Shown here piece after piece: positions 59,092 through 64,000 of a DNA stretch of 64,000 nucleotides (the first letter of the stretch is position 1; the number at the start of each line of letters is the position of its first letter). A model generated the notes under the pieces. It was not told the origin of the DNA. It did no database searches and saw only the letters and a program-made list of their open reading frames with translations. This DNA comes from Marsupella aquatica. Lineage: Eukaryota; Marchantiophyta. Position numbers and translations under genes: made by a program. The stretch covers positions 5,828,001-5,892,000 of the forward strand of contig OZ316895.1 in assembly GCA_973895155.1 (NCBI GenBank), in the 5' to 3' direction.

Positions 59092-60704
59092 CAGCGCGCC
59101 CTGATTTTTGGTATGGACAATGGTGCACTGACCACCCAACTTAGTGGCGGGTAGCACTTTTTAGGAAACACAGATTTCTGACCCAGGACCGGGCCAACAA
59201 CATTCCGGTCATGTAAACCTTTATGGAACAGCTTCTTTGACATGTGCTAGCAAAGGAAGAACACTAGGAAAGAATCTCACAAAGACCAAAGAGCCAAAAA
59301 TTCCTAGAGTCCCCCATAACGTCAAAGGAAGTAAAGCCCTACTAAGCAGTAAAATGCAAGGTCTGGTAAAACTCTGGAGTAAACCACGTATGAGGGTCAC
59401 AAAGAGGAATTTGTCTAGAGTTCCTAAAACCAAGAGACTTGGTCCTCCAAACAAAGAGTGATTGTGTGAGCCCTCGGAGGAAAAGGTTGTTGTTAGTGGC
59501 ATTATGATGATGGTACTTATAAACATAAGATGACCATAGTACTATTGGTTCTTGGTGTGTGGGCCCCAAAATTGCAAGGACTAACATTCCCTCATGCCTC
59601 AAAAGGGGACTGTTTGAGTTCATCAAAGTTTTTCACTTGCTAACTCTGCAGCATCTGAGCATGCAAAGAAGGCCTGTTCATTGAAAGTCACAAGAGTCTT
59701 TGGCACATGTAAAAATGAGGAGTCCTTGGAATTAAAACATCAAATTAATAAAATTTAGTTGATCGCATGAATTATTCTCAGGATTTCTTTTAACGTACCC
59801 CATATGAAGTCACACTACTTATTAACGAGGATCAAGACTATATGGCACCGCGAGTTTTTCAATGGAGTTATGATTGACTTAGACAGACCAGGCAGGTGGG
59901 TGTGGGTTTGGTGAGCGGGGATGGGTTGCTTTGCAGGTGATTATTGGGGTGATTGGGGGGGGAGCCTGCTCTGTTGGTGCTGAGGACAAATGGAAACTTT
60001 TGTTCTGCAGACTTGAAGCATTGTAGGGAGGAGTTGTACTTCAGCACACTATTTTAGGGTATGAGAGAAGTGAAAGTTGCTGCAGTTTGGGGAGGGATAT
60101 CCACTTTCCCCAGCTGCTTGAGAAGAATGAGAGAGATGGAGAAACAGGCACACCCCTGGTAGAAAGCAAGATTGAGGGGTACCAAAGGAGGAAATAAGAA
60201 CTGGCTCAAAAAGGAGAGAGAAAGGACTGAAATATCATTAAGATTTGGTTTAATACACTTCCAAAAAGGTTGGACACACTTCCAAGAATGTTGCACACAT
60301 TTTCAAGAAGATTGGGGCTTCCCTTATGTGATTATCTCAAGATTAAGAGATCCTAGCCATTCCATGTAACACTTTGGGACTCTTGTCTTTTAGTAGAACT
60401 CAATCCTTGGAAATGGAGAAAAAGGAGAAAATTCAGTACCCCTCAATCTTGCTTTCCACCCCCTAGGAAAGTCAAACTGCATCGCTCGATCTGACTCAAA
60501 TAGCTTCCCTAGCCTATGCTAACTCTTTTGATATGTAAGTTGCTAAATGACAAGAACTTGAAGGCCCCTTGCGTTGAACTTTGGGCTCCCAGCCCTCTTC
60601 AAGACTCTCTCCCCAAACTCTTCCATTATTCTTCCGCTAAAGTCTCTGCTACAACGTACTGTGCTTACCAACTGTGAAACACATACTTAACAGTAAGTAC
60701 ATGA
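59092..60704. other. Spacer between the two Copia elements
   Basis: No gene is supported. Sense and antisense frames at 59221-59526 have no domain. It contains the inverted repeat at 60159-60459. Confidence 0.4.
60159..60459. repeat. 24-bp inverted repeat enclosing ~250 bp (MITE-like)
   Basis: The left arm (60159-60182) starts GTAGAAAGCAAGATTGAGG. The right arm (60436-60459) is its reverse complement with one mismatch. No target duplication was identified, so it could be a MITE relic or a local inverted duplication. Confidence 0.6.
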
Positions 60705-61125
60705 TGTTGGGTATTTACTCTTACGTCTAGGTTAGGTATGACGTGGTTGGTACAACAACGTGGGTTGGTACAACTACGTGGTTAGGTACAACTACGTGAT
60801 TAGGTACAACTATGTGGTTAGGTACAACTACGTGATTAGGTACAACTATGTGGTTAGGTACAACTAAGTTGCACACTATATCATAAGAGGCATGTGTGCT
60901 TGGAGAGGTAGAACCAAGGCTCATTGTTATGGAGTCACTTGAGAGATAGGGAGAACTTACACTGTGGAGACTCGGTATAGCCAACGGGCTTAGAGTTTAG
61001 TAAAGCTCTCTTGTGTGTTCCCGTGGACGTAGCCTCAAGGAGGTGAACCACGTATCTCTTGTGTCGACTATTGTGTGTTGGATGGTTCATGGGCTTGCCG
61101 TTGCGATCGTCGTCTATGCTCAACA
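60705..61125 (+). repeat. 5' LTR of Copia copy 2 (421 bp), with 18-bp array
   Basis: It starts TGTTGGGTATTTACTC and ends GCTCAACA. About seven units of GGTTAGGTACAACTACGT occupy about 60730-60868. The copy-1 LTR and the solo LTR lack this array, which accounts for most of the length difference. Confidence 0.92.
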
Positions 61126-61127
61126 AT

Positions 61128-61139
61128 TGGTATCAGAGC
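61128..61139 (+). other. Primer binding site (tRNA-iMet)
   Basis: TGGTATCAGAGC follows the LTR after two bases, as in copy 1. Confidence 0.95.
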
Positions 61140-62278
61140 ATGCTTGGGAGGTGACGTGTGTTCGTGACGGGATTTCATGACGGTTTTTTCCAACGTTGAG
61201 TGTCGGTGGATTTCCCAGAGTTCCATCGCATGGAACTTGGAGTTTATGGGCTCAACGAATAGATCATGGCAAGAGCTTTCTAACGGTGTGAAGAAATTGC
61301 CGAACGGAGCACGTGGTGCAGAGAGATCTAAGTTTTCGTCATTCTGGATTTTGTGAAGAAAGTTGGCAATCGACTCGGAGGGAGAAGCGTCAAGTGTTTT
61401 GACTCAACGGAGAGATTGAGGCAAGACGATTGTTTTTGAGTCCGGGATTGGCTCTTTGATGCAAAGAGGAAGGCTAAGCAAAATCAATTACCTTGTTGGA
61501 CTTGGTGACGGCACCAAGTGCAATTGATCAACATTCGTTGTTGACAAGGTACCATTTTTTTCTCTTTGAAAAACTGATTCGAAATTGGCTATGGCAATTG
61601 AGAGAAATCTGTCATCTTTACCAATTTTTTTCTCCCTCGTTCTTTCCTCATTTTGGGTGCTTCTTATATCTATCTTCACCGCCTCGGAGTCTAGTTTTCA
61701 AATCTGAAATCAGATCTTGATTTTGTTAAAACCCGAGTGAGATATCTTGTGTTTGGTGTCGAGGGGTACATTCTGCCGTGTGTATTTTCTGCCCGCGCGA
61801 CCATTTCGACGACGAAGGGTGGTAGGGGGTTTTGGGGGTTCGAGGACATGTGTCAGCCCCTCGATTGTTCTTCCAAAATTCCCACAGGGCCTGTACAAGG
61901 GTCATAGAATATTCCAAAAAACCATAGAGCTATTTTTTGACCATCCGACAAAGATTTCATCCGCCGAACGGTAACTTTTTTGGTTATTTTTTGGCGAGGT
62001 CGTAGCCATTGAAGTTGGCAAGGCGGCGCACCAATCACATCACAATTCCGACAATGGGTTGTACTTGGTATTTTGGTTATTCCCTGAGGTGGTCAAAACG
62101 GGGGAGTTTTCCAAGGTTTTACCCACCTCGACCGAAATTTGAATAACTTTTCTGTCAAATTTTGATTTTGATTTCGGTTTTCAGTATTGGACTCCTAGCT
62201 TTGTGGGCTACGCGGCGGTGTTGAATTTCGAGTTTTTTGAGAAGTTGTGAAAAACAACATTTTTTGTGATTTTCTCAC

Positions 62279-63331
62279 ATGAGTGATTCGGAGGAGTTTT
62301 TCGAAGACGTGGAACTTGAAGCACGAGGATCACCACGGAGGTTTCAAGGGCAGAGAGAGGAGCAAGAGGAAAAGCACGTGACACCGATACCATCACCGGT
62401 GCGGCGTGTGGTGGAGGAAGCAGTACTACTACCGGAGCTCACGGTAGTGCCAAAGAAGAAGATGGGGACTTTCAAGCTTGGGGGATCCAAGTATGAAGTG
62501 ACAAAGTATGATGGGCACTCTGACTACTTGCTATGGGAGAAGCAGGTGAAGGGAGTGCTCTATGCGTCAGGGATGGGCCAACTGCTGAGCCCTCGTGAAG
62601 ACGATGTTGATGAGAAACAATGGGACCGCATGCAGGAGCAGGGAGTGTGGTGTGTTACACTCTATCTCATGTCTCCCATCATCAAGCAGTTGGGTGCACA
62701 TAAGGATTGCATGTCCTTGTTTGCGGAATTGCAGAGCAAGTATCACCGCAAGGAGTTGTCGAATCGGCTCTACACTTCCTACAAACTGATGAGTTTTAGG
62801 ATGAATGAATCCGGTACGAAGTTGCAAGACCATGTGGATACTTTCAACGACATGGTCGTTGACTTGGAAAACCTTGGGAAGACTTTGAATGATGAGACGA
62901 AGGCTCTGCAGCTTCTTAGTTCATTGCCTCCATCTTACCAGTCCCTATCACGAGTGTTGTTGCATCGTGATAGGGATACCATTTCATACAATGACATGGT
63001 AAGTTCTCTGCTTAGTGATGATCTTCAACAGAAGATGCACATCACGTCACAGCCTTCATCATCTGGTGCTGCCCTCAATGTTAACCGTGGGAGGAGTATG
63101 CAGCGACCAACTGGGGACCGTAGAACCCAGTTTAGATCTAAATCCAGATCTAAGTCCAAGGGTAAATCCCCTCAGAGGAGGCAGGTGACATGTTGGAAGT
63201 GCAACCAAGTTGGACACTTCAAGCGAGATTGTAAGGGAAAGGCAGCGGAAACTTCATCGGCAAATATGGCTAGGGCTAATGCTCGGGGGGGTCACTATAT
63301 GGAGGGTCATACATCGCGTGCGACGTTTTAG
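62279..63331 (+). pseudogene. Copia Gag of copy 2, truncated by a MITE
   Basis: Residues 1-334 are Gag. An acidic N-terminus leads into the capsid-like YDGHSDYLLWEKQVKGVL segment (about 77-94) and a LSSLPPSYQSL motif (about 214-224). A basic Arg/Ser stretch follows, then the CCHC knuckle CWKCNQVGHFKRDC at 305-318. From codon 335 the frame runs into the MITE and ends after about 16 foreign residues. Up to that point no stop or frameshift is present, unlike copy 1. Confidence 0.9.
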
Positions 63332-63609
63332 GGTTTGACCCCCCTAACTTTAAAGTGAAAAATATTTTTTTGCAAAGCCCTTTCTTTCTTAAAATTTTGT
63401 CATTTTTTATTAAAAAACCCATAAAAACTTTATAGAAAGTATTTTTTGCAATTAAATAGGCCTATGTGTTCTTTAAAGTCGACCAATCAATAAAACATGC
63501 CCTATGTGTTCTTCCACCAAACTTTGGAAGTCTTCCGCCACACCCATTTAAATGGGCCTATACTTCATCGCACGTGATGTGTCACTTCCGTGGAAGTGAC
63601 CCCCCCGAG
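63282..63609. mobile_element. 328-bp MITE inserted in the Copia gag-pol frame
   Basis: Perfect 15-bp TIRs: CTCGGGGGGGTCACT at the left end and its reverse complement at the right. GGCTAATG (63274-63281) and GGCTGATG (63610-63617) flank it, an 8-bp target duplication with one mismatch. Copy 1 has a single GGCTGATG at the matching site (58511-58518), giving the empty-site state. An 8-bp duplication fits hAT; 9-10 bp (Mutator) is also possible because flanking bases agree. A GTCACTTCC/GGAAGTGAC palindrome lies at the right end. No transposase gene. Confidence 0.92.
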
Positions 63610-64000
63610 GGCTGATGGAGAAGCTGATTTACTCAATGATGAGTATGTTTTATGAAGCCGGGGGTATGCCCTGTGCACGTCATCTAGGAGAGCAGATGAT
63701 GTGTGGATTCTTGATTGTGCTTGCTCTTTTCATATTTGTTACATTCGTGAGTTTTTCAGTTCTTACTCTGTTTCAAACGGTTCAGTTCTGATGGGAAATG
63801 ATCACTCCTGTCAAATTGAGGGAATTGGGTCTGTGAAGATTCAAATGTTTGATAGCGCTGTGCGCACAGTGTCAAGAGTCAGGTATGTACCTGGCATGCG
63901 TAAGAATCTGATTTCACTCGGTGTGTTGGATTCAAATGGTCATCACTGGAGCGTTATTGATGGTGAACTTCAAGTTAGGTCGGGAGAGATAGTGATTTTG
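63610..64000 (+). pseudogene. Copia protease and start of pol, copy 2
   Basis: The frame resumes after the MITE. It meets a TGA at 63653-63655, also present in copy 1, then reads through the protease region: WILDCACSFH (Asp at 63713-63715), MGNDHSCQIEGIGSVKIQM-type segment, YVPGMRKNLISLGVLD. The active-site triplet is D-C-A where Copia usually has D-T/S-G/A. It continues beyond the window. Confidence 0.8.

Larger units (their letters stand above)
60705..64000 (+). mobile_element. Copia element copy 2, 5' part (continues past window)
   Basis: It holds a 421-bp LTR, primer site, ~1.1-kb leader, gag with zinc knuckle and the start of pol up to the GLY-x-VL..LQVRSGE region before the GAG-pre-integrase domain. 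It is the same family as the copy at 55613 and the solo LTR at 25845. A 328-bp MITE interrupts the frame. Whether RT, integrase and the 3' LTR survive cannot be seen. Confidence 0.92.

Overview
The window is nuclear DNA of a land plant. The evidence is a plastid-lumen PsbP-like gene with GT-AG introns, a trihelix transcription factor, plant-style F-box genes, Copia retrotransposons primed by the initiator-Met tRNA site (TGGTATCAGAGC), a Helitron end and Tourist-like MITE ends. Gene style suggests a seed-free plant (bryophyte or lycophyte grade), but this is an inference and no species can be named. Gene density is low: five well-supported host genes and one unidentified small membrane protein in 64 kb. 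The rest is transposon debris, diverged tandem repeats and unassigned DNA.

Layout. 1-5.8 kb: old tandem repeats, AT-rich spacers and a tRNA-like fragment. 6-8.2 kb: an unidentified one-TM protein gene with a long leader and 3' region. 8.2-13.2 kb: tandem duplications and a GC-rich ~50-bp array. 13.6-15.7 kb: a four-exon PsbP-domain gene. 15.7-20.7 kb: further tandem duplications. 20.7-22.4 kb: an intronless NRAMP transporter that reads like bacterial MntH. 22.4-34 kb: a LINE fossil split by a solo Copia LTR, a G/C-tract inverted repeat, and a Helitron end carrying a 1.2-kb minisatellite. 34.1-35.2 kb: a two-exon trihelix gene. 36-46 kb: a MITE-like inverted repeat, a satellite array split by a Tourist-like MITE, a reverse-oriented Sirevirus-like Copia tail and other remnants. 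47.7-54.6 kb: two paralogous F-box genes tail to tail. 55.6-64 kb: two members of one Copia family. The first is internally deleted but keeps its 5-bp target duplication. The second runs off the window and carries a MITE inside its Gag-Pol frame.

The host genes do not form a pathway. They cover thylakoid-lumen function, metal transport, transcription and ubiquitin targeting. The clearest structural story is layered transposition: three members of one Copia family (solo LTR, deleted copy, near-complete copy), a LINE hit by that family, and MITEs inserted in a Copia element and in a satellite. The most unusual host gene is the NRAMP, whose transporter core resembles bacterial MntH and carries a plant-side N-terminal extension of about 125 residues.
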